Notes: generated from the sequence alone by a model not told the origin. Positions 35,090 to 47,633 are shown, counted from the first letter of the stretch. The stretch is DNA of 64,000 bases from Mactra quadrangularis (GCA_025267735.1 CM046299.1:33060887-33124886), one strand, 5' to 3'. Numbers and translations are program-made.

Positions 35090-36189
35090 CACCGACATGC
35101 GAACTATTTCCCAGTGGGCAAACAAATGGTTAGTTTCTTTCAATCCACAGAAAGCTGAATCACTCATTATCTCAAGAAAACACAACAAACCCATTCATCC
35201 ACAAGTATATATGCAAGACTCTGCTATTCAAGAAGTATCTCATCACAAACATCTTGGATTAATATTCTCCTCAGATGGAACATGGCATCTTCACATTCTT
35301 AACATCACTGAAAAGGCATGGAAAAGAGTCCATGCAATGAAATCTCTAAAATTTACACTGGACCGCAAATCTCTAGAAATTATGTATCTTTCTTACATAC
35401 GACCTGTTTTAGAATATGGTGATGTAATCTGGGCAAACTTAACAATTGAAGACCAAACTCTTCTTGAAAATGTCCAACTTGAAGCTCTTCGAATTATCAC
35501 AGGTACCACCAAACTTGTCTCTATAGACAAACTTTATAAAGAAACCGGACTTGTTCCGCTTAAACAGCGACGGTCAGAACATAGACTGACACAATTCTAT
35601 AAAATGAAAAACGGTCTGTCTCCACAGTACCTTAGCAATTTTATACCTGAACAAATTTCTGATGTAACATCCTACAGCCTTTAGAAACGCCACAAACACA
35701 CGGAATGTCTTTTGCAACACAAATCTTTTTTCTAATTCTTTCCTTCCGGATACAATAAGAAATTGGAATTTGCTCCCAACTGAAGTGAGAGAAGCACAAA
35801 CATTGCAGTCGTTTAAACATGGTTTGACGACACATTATCACAGATACCAAATTCCCAAATACTACTTCGAAGGTGATCGAGTAAACTCCATTCATCACAC
35901 ACGCCTTAGAACTCATTGTAGCATCCTAAAAGAACACCTTTTCTCTAAATATATCATTGACAATCCAAACTGTGTCTGTGGACAAATTGAAACAACGAAA
36001 CACTATCTCTTAGAATGTCCTCTGTTTGAACCACAACGACGAGTCCTTCATGAAAATCTTCAGCAATTCAATACAACATTAACTGAACAAAAACTTCTAT
36101 TTGGCGATGAGACACTTGACCTTAAGACGAATATTACAATATTCAAAAGTATTCAAAATTTTATAAAAAATACAAGAAGATTTGTTTAA
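35090..36189 (+). pseudogene. LINE continued: reverse transcriptase thumb and C-terminal Cys/His domain
   Basis: The frame resumes at TDMRTISQWANKWLVSFNPQ. It carries HLGLIFSSDGTWHLHI and ALRIITGTTKLVSID, typical of the region after the polymerase core. A frameshift at about 35682 moves to the frame ending at 36189. That part has NWNLLPTEVREAQTLQSF and a C-terminal zinc-knuckle-like CVCGQIETTKHYLLECPLF, as in jockey/CR1-type elements. Confidence 0.9.
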
Positions 36190-36558
36190 ACATTTGGCCA
36201 TTCGTAACAAACCAAAGCTGCCTATAGTTCTCAAAGGACTGACCTCTTCAATGTATATTATAAATATCCTACATTATCTCATTCTGCCTTCATCTCTGTT
36301 TCCCTCTTTTTGTCTTTCTCTTTGTTTTTAACCGCGTCTGCGTTCATCTACTAGCTTTATACTAGAATACTAAAAATGCAACCGGTAATGTATGTATTTT
36401 GTAATATTTATATTTGTTTTTGTTTTTTCTAATTTGAGGAAAGAGATAACAAAACTAGCTTTTAAAGCTATCTTCTCAATCCTCTCTTTTGCAACATTTG
36501 ACTATAACTTTGTATATATATTTATGTTTGTATTTACCTAAATAAAATATTGTTTAAA
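36190..36558 (+). other. LINE 3' untranslated region
   Basis: A T- and C-rich leader is followed by AT-rich sequence and AATAAA at about 36541. The element probably ends near 36558. Confidence 0.55.
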
Positions 36559-36885
36559 CCAAGCTACTGAGTCCAATGTTCTTTTGAACAGATACATTTG
36601 ACAAAGGTAGCGTTATGGTAGCTTTTACTCAGATTTTAATGACACCATTTTGTACAGTGATTCTTGTGATATTGTTTTCTTGATAAATTACATGTGTCTC
36701 TAAATGTTGAAGTTTATGACAACAATAACAATTTTTCAAAGCGTCTGATGCTTTCCAAAAAAGTAATTCATGTAGGCACCATAGAGCTGTTCAAAGGAAC
36801 CTTCAGTTTGAATATACAACAAGGTTTTTGTTTATAAATGATGGTTTTGTAATCATATGTTTCTTAATAAATAGATAATTTCGTT
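36559..36885. other. Intergenic sequence between LINE and foldback repeat
   Basis: No gene or repeat recognised. Confidence 0.35.
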
Positions 36886-37040
36886 ACTTCACATAAAACT
36901 TATCATACGGCATAAGAAGCTTTACTCAATCATAATACACACTTTCGGAAACTCATGAGTGTATTACGACAATAATTTTAACAGACGCATTCACCGTGAA
37001 AGTATTCATGTTTTGACAGTTGAAAAAAACGAACAATAAC
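36886..37040. mobile_element. Inverted relative of the foldback repeat at 20358-20606
   Basis: ACTTATCATACGGCATAAGA, ATAATACACACTTTCGGAAA and ATTCACCGTGAAAGTATTCA are reverse complements of sequences at 20358-20520, with minor differences. Confidence 0.6.
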
Positions 37041-37617
37041 TTATTGTATTGCTTGTGGATACAATCAAGGTTAAAAAAATATTGTTCAATGTTTCTACAA
37101 ACTTTGAATTCTCTGATTGGTAGAATGTTGTGGATTCGTGCCCAGTTCCGTCCAAGACTTTTTTATGTAAAAGCATGGAACTGCTTGTGTCAAAAATGAT
37201 CTAGCACTGGTTAGGAAGATGTTTGTTGAGCTGCATTAATGTCTGAATACTGTACTGTTTTGACTTTTAACCAGTGTACATGTCGTGAATCAAATGCAGT
37301 AAACTTAAAGTTTGATCAACAAACTTATTGTTATTTCACTTATTTAGATTAGGGCTTGGGTTTGTGGACCCTGTCGCGAGACAAACAGGTTCGCGATACG
37401 GCAAAGCAATACATAGATCGATTCGCGAACCTTTGCTATTTAATGCTTGTTTAACTTGCTAGTGTATTTTTACCTTTATTTCCCTAATGTATCCTCGATC
37501 ATAACATGAATATTAAAATCTATCAAAACTATCCTACAGAACATTTTTAATTTTAATAGAAACTAAAAATGAATTGTTTTGTATTCAAAATTTTGATTAT
37601 GATCCAGGGGTTTAAAT

Positions 37618-38405
37618 TACAACTCGCCGGCAGTAGGATTTTCACATCCAATAGGATTATTATCTGTTTTAATAAAACAAAAATCAAAATACGATGTCCT
37701 ATCATTGACCGCTTTCAGTAAGGTATATATCATTTTAATATCAAGTAGTAATCTTGACTTATTACGTCACAAATTGTCATATACTCCTGGGAGTCTATAT
37801 TGTTCGCAATCAAATCAATATAAATCCTTTGTTTGAAGGCGGAAATTGATGCAAACAATTTAAAATGTGAGTCGGTATTTTTTCACACTTAGTTGATATT
37901 TGATAGCGTACAGTGTCATTATGCATAACTATGGTGTCTAAGTTAGAATGTAATCTTAAAACAAGTATGACCTAGTTCTTTAATTGATGTCTACAAGTTA
38001 AACAAAATATAAGCGCTTAAAAACGATATAGGCGATGGTAGGAATCAAATTTTAAAAGTTTAAACTTTCTAAAAATATAATGATAAAGAGACAGGTGTCA
38101 TTGACAATTATGGGTAAATTTAAACACAGGAAATCTTATTCTTGCCATTACCAATATCGTTTTCTTACAATTTGTGATGTAGTAAGTCAAGATAATAATA
38201 ATAATTACGACTGTGTTCAATGTGGATAACATATTTGGCTAAAACAAATTTTCAATATGGTCCACTATTAAGTACTACTTAAAACTAATATGATATATAC
38301 CTAACTTAAAGCGGTCATTGATAGGACATCGTATTTTGATATTTTTTATTCTTATTAAAACCGATGATTATCCTATTGGATTTTAAAATCCTTCTCGCCG
38401 ATCGG
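37618..38405. repeat. Large inverted repeat inside the hAT-like element
   Basis: Left arm words AACTCGCCGGCAGTAGGAT, CCAATAGGATTATTATC and TGACTTATTACGTCACAAAT are mirrored, with divergence, on the right. Arms are about 200 bp, and the centre is AT-rich. Confidence 0.7.
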
Positions 38406-38559
38406 ACAAGTGTTTTAAGCAATCTTTACTCGCCCAACTGATAGGAACACTCGCAATGGCGAGCATGCGAGTTGATTTTAACAAACCCGCATTCATAATT
38501 TACGCGTCCAGGTATAGAAATAGTTCGAACACAAAATTTTTCTCAACTGATATGATTAC

Positions 38560-38660
38560 TTATAGAATAAGTTAACTCAGAAAAACAAGTTAAACTTGCC
38601 TAACTGATATGATTACTTAGGCAAGTTTAACTTGTTTTTCTGAGTTAACTTATTCTATAA
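38560..38660. repeat. Perfect 44 bp-arm hairpin with a duplicated loop
   Basis: TTATAGAATAAGTTAACTCA...CTTGCCTAA is followed by a 13 nt loop CTGATATGATTAC and the exact inverse of the arm. The loop is identical to the 13 nt just before the left arm (near 38547-38559). Confidence 0.95.
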
Positions 38661-38822
38661 ATTGTTGTTTGAAATGCACACGATATTCGCGAACCACCCG
38701 AACTTTGGTAGGGCAAAGATTCGTGTTCGAATTCCAGTCATGGTTCACGAACTCTCGAGAGCTCGGACATTCGTTAAAGCCCTAATTTAGATAGTCCCTG
38801 GACAAGCTGATTATTTGTTCTA

Positions 38823-39114
38823 TTTATATTTATTTATTGGAGTTAACGCCGTATCAACAAAATTTAGGTCATTTCACGGCGTCCAGCGCACCTAACCTAG
38901 CTTTCCTGGACCATTGTCTATAACCGGTACTCACCTACCCTTCCACAAGGCCGGAAACTTCTCCATATTATCTAATCAATGGAGGAAAATCGACATTATT
39001 GTTAAATTTTCATGGAAGGGTATAACCTCCCCGGGTGGGATTCGAACCCGCACACCCTCGGGCACGAGTATCCAAATCCCGGCGCGCTACCAACTGCGCT
39101 ATCGACCCGGGGTT
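38823..39114 (-). mobile_element. Full-length tRNA-headed SINE, second copy
   Basis: Same family as 31938-32227, opposite strand. The B box GGGTTCGAATCCCACCCGGG and the body words match closely. Perfect 12 bp target duplications TTATTTGTTCTA lie at 38811-38822 and 39115-39126. The ORFs at 38914-39242 are translations of the SINE. Confidence 0.9.
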
Positions 39115-39126
39115 TTATTTGTTCTA

Positions 39127-40099
39127 ATCTGTTGTGTTATACATGGCTTGAAATAGTTAAAAATAGTTTAATGCGTCTGAGGTTATCTCGGAGATTATTC
39201 ACATTGGTGGTCTGCACATGGATAACTCAATATCATAAGTAATGATGAACAAAAAAGGGGTTGGGGCTATTGGATGAGAATCGATTATGAACATCCTATT
39301 TATAGTCAGAGGTGACATTGTCTTGCCAGGTTTCAACATGAAAATATGTATAAAATTATTATTGTAAAGTGCTTGTAACTGTCACTCATCGTTAATGCAA
39401 CACGTATTTGAACATGTTACTCCAGTTATCTGCGTGAATGAACCAACCATGACGCGTATCAGTTGTTTATTTAGCAAGAAATCTTTTGATATAAGTCCAT
39501 TACATAAATTTGTATTTGAATTCTACTAAAAACATGAATCAATTCTCTGGATACAAAGTCCAGAAACAGCTAATGTACAGTATTTTTATGCAATTTACGA
39601 CCACTTGAGTTGATAAAAATGGATTGAATACTTCAAGCTTTTTTTCTAATTTAGGCAACTATGACTTATGGCTTAACATTTCTTAAGAAACGATCTGCAG
39701 GTATGATTAAGAAACAATAAACAGAAGTATAAGAAAGCAAAACTGTATGTAATCACATTTGTAATAAGCTGTAAGTTAAAATTAAAACTTTACAATAAAA
39801 AATGTGTGCTTACAAAAAATACCAAATTCGAATATTAGTCAATCCATAACGGACATGAGGCAATATTTTCGATGGGTCACTTGATGGTGGCCTCTGATTT
39901 GCCGTGAGTCTTTTTCAGGTTCATGTAAGCCTGGTATCCTAACTGACGTACATGTACATGATAGTTTATGTCGACGCGTATCAGGAAAAAAATACATGGT
40001 TCCTGAAAAAAGTACAATTTTGAAACATAATCGATTTTTAAAAAATATGCTTTTGTTTTGCTACGTTTTTACGCTTAACATGTATATTCAACGCATTGA
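39127..40099. other. Intergenic AT-rich sequence
   Basis: No gene or repeat recognised. Confidence 0.35.
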
Positions 40100-40600
40100 G
40101 TGGATCATCAATTCCTACGCTTGTTTTATACTTGGAAAAAACCTGTGACCCTATAGACAGAAAACTGTGACATAAGATACAACCTCGTCATAAATACCGT
40201 GACATATCGAATATTGCAAACGGAGTTTGAAAACTGCTATTAGTCGCTTACCGACTTCATCAAAACTTATTACATCATAAATCATAAACTATGAAACAAT
40301 CTCAGTATCAAAGAAACTGGTTTAGAATATCCAAACTGTATTGGGAGTAAACAGCACATAAATAACGCTATAAAGACAGTGAAATTATTGTTACAAGCAG
40401 AGTATTAGACAAAAACAAGAAACGTATCATAAGTTGTCCTTATCTTTACAACGTTTTCATTTGGTACTATAATTACGCCTTTTAAACAGTTCTGTATCTT
40501 ATTTCTAGTAAAAATCCGTGACACTATCGACAGGCATCCGTGACAAAAGCTCGACAGAAATCTACTCACATTGTGACGGAGTTGGGCCCCCGTGATATTG
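40100..40600 (-). repeat. Dispersed TGTCACGG-rich repeat, copy 2
   Basis: The reverse complement carries GGGCCCAACTCCGTCACAA, GATTTCTGTCGAGCTTTTGT and CACGGATGCCTGTCGATAGT, matching 21229-21330. The other end keeps TGTCACGGTATTTATGACGA. The minus-strand ORF at 40405-40698 is incidental. Confidence 0.55.
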
Positions 40601-41177
40601 AAATACGTACGTGAAATCGTGATATTAATTACTAAAATTTCGGATATCAACAGTAGACCTAATCGGACACCAGGGAATTTGATGTTTCTGTCAGACATGG
40701 AAAAAAACTTGCGTTATCGGCTACTGACTTAGTTTTTTGTGGAGATGTATTACTCGTCTCGGGCGAAATGCTTACGTCAAAGACTTCCGTAAAACTAATT
40801 ATAGCATTTAGCATTAGTTAGACACCCAGTTCTGGTCAATCACAAGCTTGCCGCAATCAAACTTCTGCCAACAGTTTGTTACAAGACACATGGGACTGTT
40901 TTGCCGTGAAGCTGGAGCTCATAAACATGGAGACCTAATTCATAATTTTTACTTTCCTGCAGTCTTAAATATTGTAAGCCACTTGGCTATGTTTCTACTT
41001 CGTAGTGTTGGTATTCAATCTAGGCATATCTAGCCACTTCGCTCATTTGTCAGGATGGGCGAAAGAAAAAAACAAATAAAGAAAATAAATGACAAAATCG
41101 TTTAAATGTTTATAAATAGAGTAGTAGTTAATGTGGTTCATGAATCTATATATGTATCTTAGATGTTAGACGAATGG
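40601..41177. other. Intergenic sequence
   Basis: No gene or repeat recognised. Confidence 0.35.
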
Positions 41178-41295
41178 GTGTCCAAAACGGACCATGAGAC
41201 GAAACGGACCATGACAAAACGGACCATACTTCGGGACAAAACGGACCGTATTTTGGGACAAAATTGACCATTGTCGGGACAAAACGGATCATAAG
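41178..41295 (+). repeat. Short degenerate tandem repeat (GGGACAAAACGGACCAT)n
   Basis: About six irregular copies of (GGGAC)AAAACGGACCAT, with spacing that varies between copies. Confidence 0.8.
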
Positions 41296-42300
41296 AAATA
41301 ACTATGACATTTACGATATTCAAGACATTTTTTAATAAACATTATTATTATAAATTATTACATGTTTGAGTAATAACATCATATGTTTTTGTATCATTAA
41401 ATTGTGTTTAAACAGTAATTATAATAGTCTCAATTGTGATTAACTGTTTGCGTGTTGTTCGTGTGTTTTTTGTAAGCTATTCAGTGTCCTCATAGTTGTT
41501 TCCTTGAGCTTATACCTTAATTGGTACTGCAGATTTTGCCTCAGAGTGATTTAATTTGAAGTAGCTTATATAGTCAAGCTCTGGTTCTATGTACTGCGCG
41601 CCTCATATAACTTTGGAAAAGAATTATGCGATGACAAACTTGTTCTTCCAGATGAATTATAGTTACTAATACAGATATACAGATCGTTCACGAACCCAGA
41701 GGTTATCAAGATCTAGCTAGTATTGAGAATTCTGATAGTCACAGGGAACGATAATGACTTATGATAATTAAAAAGCAAAAAAAAAAAATATAAAAAAATA
41801 GAAAAACTAATTATAGTCATAAACTTTATTATAAATTAATTATCAATAATATAACAAAAACATTAGTATACTGATATGTTTACATATGTAGCTGGTTCAA
41901 ATTTACTGTTGCATTTTTTGACAGCATTTCTTATTGTTTTCTATTATTATTCTAAATTTTTTTAGATTCTTTAAACCAAAGTACATATTCGCGGTCTGTG
42001 TCTATTATAAATCACATGTAGCGTTAATTGAAGTTAAAGTTGTCAATGACATAAACAAACAAACTTGTTCAATTAGGATCTACTAATTATCAACTGAACG
42101 GATTTCACTTTCACAAGTCAATAATTGCCATCAATTTGCACAATTGTAATAACATTGTACAAAAAGCAAGTTCCAGGCTTGAATTTTTATACAGGCACAA
42201 TAACTATTTAAATAATAAACAAGATTGTTACTTTGCAATTCCTTGATACAAAGTCATTTCGATTTTGCTTGTTCATCCTTGTATGAAGATCTTACTGATA
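41296..42300. other. Intergenic AT-rich sequence
   Basis: Contains A-rich runs near 41775. No gene recognised. Confidence 0.35.
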
Positions 42301-42520
42301 CTACGCAGAAAAAATTATAAATTGTTCAAAATAAAGTAATAAGATATATAAATGGATATACTTAAAGAACATCTTTACAAGTTACAGATTTTACAAATAA
42401 CGGATTTTTAAATGTTGAAAACAGAGTGAAGTTTTTAAGACTAAACCATGTTCATAAATTTTTTAATGATAATAGTCCATCATACATGAAAGAAAATTTT
42501 GTATTAACATCAACACTGCA
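42301..42520 (+). pseudogene. LINE reverse-transcriptase C-terminal relic
   Basis: Across a stop and a frameshift the plus strand encodes IVQNKVIRYINGYT, then VTDFTNNGFLNVENRVKFLR and LNHVHKFFNDNSPSYMKENF. This pattern is typical of the tail of jockey/CR1-like reverse transcriptases. It differs in sequence from the LINE at 28-36 kb, so it is another family. Confidence 0.7.
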
Positions 42521-43799
42521 TATCCATCAGAGTAATCAAAGCGCTGAAAGCGCTGAAGTTAAGCGCTTTCAAATTTGGACTTAGCTGCATTTATCTAATA
42601 ATGTTAAATTTAAATAGTGCAGAGAATCAATCACTAGCAGGTTATTTGTCTGCTTAGCTAAATGTTCGTATGACCCAACATGGAAATAACGCAAAATTAT
42701 TTTAATGGAAATATATTTGGGTGGCTACACCACAACTGAAATGTAATAAATTCAAGTAAACCACATGAAGCATAGGCAGTTCTCTTGATTTAAATGTAAG
42801 CTTTGAAGAAAAGTGTAACGTTAACGGTCATGACTGCATTTTAGCGTCTCCATGTAAGGTTACCTCCCTTGTTAGCAAGGCAACATTTGTAAACGGGTAA
42901 CGGTAGACGCTCAATCAAATACAAAGTAGGCGCTTGCAAATGTGCTTCCCGTGCAAGAGTTCCAAAGAGCATCAAATGTATCAGATTTCAGTTCCGGTAT
43001 GCGTGGGCATCAGGTGGGTATAAAAAGCGTAAATCGACTGAGAAAATTGGAGTCTGGCAGGAGACTCCGGAGGGTTCACATCGCTCTTCTTGCAATTATC
43101 GGGGCTTTGTAGTACGATTAGAATTACGAAATCTATGGATCCGCGTTCTCATAGAAAGCCAAAGGCATCGTGAAAGGGTCATAGATAGTTTAACTATAGT
43201 ACCGGGTCGTGGTGTTGCAGGGAAGAGGTTGGGACGTTGTGGTTTGGTTAGTTCGGGTTGAAACCGCAGGTTAGTCATAGAACCTGGTGTGTTGTGAGAG
43301 TTATTGGTTGTAACTCTGGTGGTTTCAACGCCTCTTGTGCTGAGGCTCGAACGTGTTTGTAGTGATTAAGTATGTGTTGCCTTGGGTTATTGGTTGTTCA
43401 TTTGACGGATTGGTTGAGCTTGTTCCTGGTTGGAACTGCTGGTTGTTTCAACACCTCGTGCGTTGAAACCCCAGCCTTGTATGATAGTTTGTGAGAGTTT
43501 CTTTTGTTACCGCTCGGATCACATGTATATATTGCTTGTTTGTTGATTACAGTCTATAGATATGTTTGGTTTAAGTTGATGTTTCTAATCATTGGTCAAA
43601 GTAGACCCCGAGGAAAATAATTATATATTGTGTAAAGCATTTTATTAGTGTTGAATAGTTTTCAACAGGCCACTCGGTGCACGTTACAAAAGCATTTGCA
43701 GCAAGATTGAACATACTAAAAACTAGATTCTTTATAAAGCATCAACATAAGCATTTGTCACTTGTTGATAAGTTGGGATGTTTGATTGAATGTTATATG
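42521..43799. other. Mixed stretch with a GC-richer block and a TATA-like site
   Basis: From about 42800 to 43560 the base composition is richer in G and C than around it. GTATAAAAAGCG at about 43018 is a good TATA box. TTTCAACGCCTC and TTTCAACACCTC are repeated words further on. It could be a solo LTR or a promoter, but I could not find matching ends or a coding exon. Confidence 0.3.
43018..43028 (+). promoter_or_regulatory. TATA-box-like site
   Basis: GTATAAAAAGC stands alone in a GC-richer setting. No downstream ORF confirms a promoter. Confidence 0.25.
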
Positions 43800-44113
43800 T
43801 TTGTTTGTTTGTTTGTTGGGTTTAACGCCATAGCAACACATAGTATAGGTCAAATAACAGCGGTCAGTCAACCTACTCACTCCTCCTGGAAAGGCTAAAT
43901 CTCTGGATTTAGCTGTTCACCAACTACTAAGCGCATACTTTCGTCAATGACTGATAATTGTCCTACATAATTAAAAATTATTGGTGGGAGGGAGGACAAA
44001 CGTAGTAATAATTTTATGACCAAGCTCCACGAAAGTATGCCCCGCCCGGGAATCGAACCTACGACCCCTCGATCAGTAAACTTGCGTGCTACCAACTGAG
44101 CTAGCCGGGCGGC
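43800..44113 (-). mobile_element. Full-length tRNA-headed SINE, second family
   Basis: On the minus strand the head reads CCGCCCGGCTAGCTCAGTTG with the B box GGTTCGATTCCCGGGCGGGG. The body includes CATACTTTCGTGGAGCTTGG and AAATCCAGAGATTTAGCC, and the tail is (CAAA)n. Target duplications are TGAATGTTATATG (43787-43799) and TGAATGTTACATG (44114-44126). A truncated relative is at 12484-12752. Confidence 0.9.
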
Positions 44114-44278
44114 TGAATGTTACATGTAATAGATTGTCACATTTATTACATACATATTCATTTTTTGGTTGTATGAAACAATGAGCTTTCTAAGTGTCAA
44201 AAATACATTCTTCTACTTAACCTTTTCTCCTAACAATATATTAACAAGCACTGCCTTGAATTCTTTGAATTTGTGTAT

Positions 44279-47200
44279 TAGTCCTGCAGTATATGAGGTG
44301 AACCGTGCACTTGAGTCCCCACAAAGTTTTTTTGCAGTTTCTATATCTTTGAAAGGTGCTGAATACGAATCCGAGTGATGACACCCTGTCATCCTTGAGC
44401 AATTTGCATAACATGCAAATTAAGTCCGCCATTATAGAAATTCCGTTTTTCGCTAACAACTCAATAACTAACTTAGATACAAAATTAAAATATATATCCA
44501 TACCCATGTTTTCAGGGTCTATCTATCACATGGTACTAATATCAGCTTGATCAGATCATTTAAATATGCAAATTTATGCAAATTAGGTATTTTACGAAAC
44601 ACAATATTCGATTTTGCTATACAAATCAACGTCTGTAGTTTTTACATTGATATTTTGAGTAAAATTTGTTTATGTTATGCTAATCTTGTATATTTATTAA
44701 ATAGAAATATATCATATAATTACATGTACATTAAATCAGTTTATGATGCTCTAAAGATATGCAAAATATACAAATTACGTTAAAAAGTGTAGGATTTTGC
44801 CTCAAACATTACATGGTGTCATGAATATTTATGCCATTGTCAAGCATTCTGTTGATGCCTTGATAATTTTGATTCAGCTTTTATACCTTTGAACAGAGCT
44901 GACTTAGAAATTTAATGATGACATCCAGTCATCATTGAAAAATTAGCATAATATGCAAATTTGGTCCGCCATAATCGAAATTCCGTTTTTCGCTAATAAC
45001 ACGATAACCAATCATGATAAGATTTTAAAATATGTGTCTGCACCCATGTTTATAGCGTCTAGCTATCATATGATACCACCTTCAGCATGATCAGATGATT
45101 TGCATATGCAAATGTATGCAAATTAGGTTCTTCAAATGAACTGTTTTCCAAGTGAATTAATTTTGTTCAAATTTAAGTACTTCAAAAAGGAAATTTTCTA
45201 GGAAATATAATTGAATCAAGTAATCTGTCAATTGCGACCCAATTTATGTTCGGTTGGATTTCAATGTCCAGAATGTCCTTATTATGAGACTATTCATATA
45301 CCACACCTAATCAATGTATTAATATAAAATGAATGTTTATAATGTGTTACTTATTACCGCGTGGCTTACGCTCATGGGTGCTTTAGTTCAATATAACATT
45401 TTGAAGTGGTGTGCCTTTACGCCAGAACCAAAAAAAGGAAGAACAATATATTAATTTGAATAGTACATCGTAAAATTGATTGTAAAATTAAAGCTACTGA
45501 ATTCAATAGCGTTTCCTTATCATAAAAAAACATCCTGTCATTGACATAATTTAAGCATCTATTTGATTGATATACATGTACTTCATTGCAATAGTAGTAG
45601 CTGGAAAGTCTTACTTATTTTCGTGCAGATTTGACCTCTCAACATTGTTTACTGTGGAAAGAAATTCACGAAACTACATGTATCAACTTTATTCATTTGC
45701 TCATAGTTTCCACTAATTAATTTACTCAAGATTAGATAGAACGTTCTAGGCATGTATATAAATATATAATAACAATGCCAGCATTAAGGAGTGTCATATA
45801 CATAAATCTATTGCTAGCATGTTCAATTATATTTGTTGCTTTTCAACTTTTCAGAATCATAAGTATGACAACGAGACCTTGCATACATGTTTGGTAACTA
45901 GATTTTGTATGAACGTTTATAGCATAACTGGTTATTGCAAGTTGAGCAGGAATCTCAATTCTGTTACGCCATGATAATCAGACTTACCAGGTATTTTAGA
46001 CTATCACGGAAGGTCATGATCTGCAAGAATTGAATTGAGATAGCCAAACTCGGAGTGTGCTGTACTGTGCCTGTACATGGTCATGGCTACACACACTTAA
46101 TTTGTCTTTGTATGGCTAAATTTTCGACTTTAATTTGACTAAAAGTTGTTTTGCATAGTATGTTCTTACAATCATTTGAATGCATCCTTACTTATCTGCC
46201 TCATTATATCCAAAAATTGATTACAGAACATATTCTTAGTAGGGGCAATAAGTCATTGGAGAAATTACGGACACAAAAACAATATTCTTTACAATCTAAT
46301 GAATGTAAGGAACACGTAACTTAATTATCTAAAATTTATATGTAATAAGCAATGCATGTTTTTAGTTTAAGTAGAATACATAAGTTCTATACACTGACTT
46401 TAACTTAGATAGAGACAAGGGATATCATTTTACTTTGCGCACTTAATTTGCATTAGTACACATATCCAAATCATCTGGTCATTATAATATTAGTATATGT
46501 TCTTCGACATAAAACGAAACAAACTAATGCCATGAAAGCATATATATAGGTAATACATACTGTTTATGTTTGTCATATATGGTTAAATTATTGAGATATT
46601 ATGAATTTTTTCAAGTGTGTCGTCACTCTAAATATACTATCTAAATTTTTTGACTTTAATTATTTGTGAATTATCGTTAATCTGTTCATAACAACTCGAA
46701 ATTTGGTACATGATCTTTATTTTATAAAGTGAAAAAACAACACTTTCCTATACTTACAGACCTAATTTGCATACATCTGCATTTGCAAATCATCTCTGAT
46801 AATGCATAAGGTCGTATCATATGATAGCTAGACCCTACAAACATGGATGCAGACACATATGTGAAATTTTTATCATGATTGGTAATTATGTTATTTGCAA
46901 AAAACGGAATTTCGGTAATGGCGGTCTAAATTTGCATATTATACTAATTGCTCATAGGTGACAGGATGTCCTAACTAAATTTCTTTGTCAGCTCTGTCCA
47001 AAAAACTGAATAAAAAATATCCACACTTCCAAAGAATGCTAGACAGCGGCATAAATATACATGACATCATGTAATGTTTGAGGCAAAATCCTACATGTTT
47101 TAACGTAATTTGAATATTTTGCATATCTTTATTATATAAGAGTATCATTAACTGATTTAATGTAATTATTTGATATATTTGTATTTAATATATACAAAAG

Positions 47201-47612
47201 TTGCATAACATAAACATATTTTACTGAAAATATCAATGTAAAAACTACAGACGTTGATTTGTACAGCAAAACCGAATATTGAATTTCGTAAAATACCTAA
47301 TTTGCATAAATTTGCATATTCAAATGATCTTATCAAGCTGAAATTAGTACCATGTGATAGATAGACCCTGGAAACATGGGTATGAATACATATTTTAAAT
47401 TTATATCTAAGTTAGTTATTGAGTTATTAGCGAAAAACGGAATTTCTATAATGGCGGACTTAATTTGCATAATATGCAAATTGCTCAAGGATGACACGGT
47501 GTCATCACTCGGATTCGTATTCAGCACCTTTCAAAGATATAGAAACTGCAAAAAACTTTGTGGGGACTCAAGTGCACGGTTCACCTAAAATATGGCATTT
47601 TACTGCAGGACT
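44279..47612. mobile_element. 3.3 kb foldback element with ~850 bp arms
   Basis: AGTCCTGCAG at 44279 is mirrored by CTGCAGGACT at the other end. The arms (about 44279-45130 and 46755-47612) match through CACGGTTCACCT, AAGTGCACGG and TTTCAAAGATATAGAAACTG. The ORFs in the two arms (for example 44356-44550 and 47333-47527) are nearly the same because the arms are copies. The 1.6 kb centre is AT-rich and non-coding. No transposase. Confidence 0.8.
44380..45135. repeat. Two ~230 bp subrepeats per arm with octamer-like ATGCAAAT
   Basis: The units near 44385-44600 and 44920-45130 share GATGACA(C/T)CC(A/T)GTCATC, GTCCGCCAT, GAAATTCCGTTTTTCGCTAA and ATGATCAGAT. Each carries ATGCAAAT-type octamers. 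The right arm has the inverted pair (46755-46990, 47290-47510), giving four units in all. Confidence 0.7.
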
Positions 47613-47633
47613 ATTATGAAAAAAGTGAGTTTA

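Larger units (their letters stand above)
37350..38784. mobile_element. 1,435 bp hAT-like TIR element with 8 bp target duplication
   Basis: Ends are TAGGGCTT and its inverse AAGCCCTA, flanked by ATTTAGAT on both sides (37342-37349, 38785-38792). Both subterminal zones carry CGCGAAC words. The interior holds a large inverted repeat (AAAATACGATGTCCTATCA near 37684 mirrored near 38320) and a perfect 44 bp hairpin. No transposase. The 8 bp duplication and TAGGG ends fit the hAT group. Confidence 0.75.

Noticed and set aside
38914..39242. ORFs of 76-80 residues with an arginine-rich start
   Set aside because: They are translations of the SINE at 38823-39114.
44356..44550. 64-residue ORF in each arm of the 3.3 kb foldback as a confirmed gene
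   Set aside because: The two copies are alike because the arms are duplicates, and both strands are open over much of the same stretch. No motif is present.
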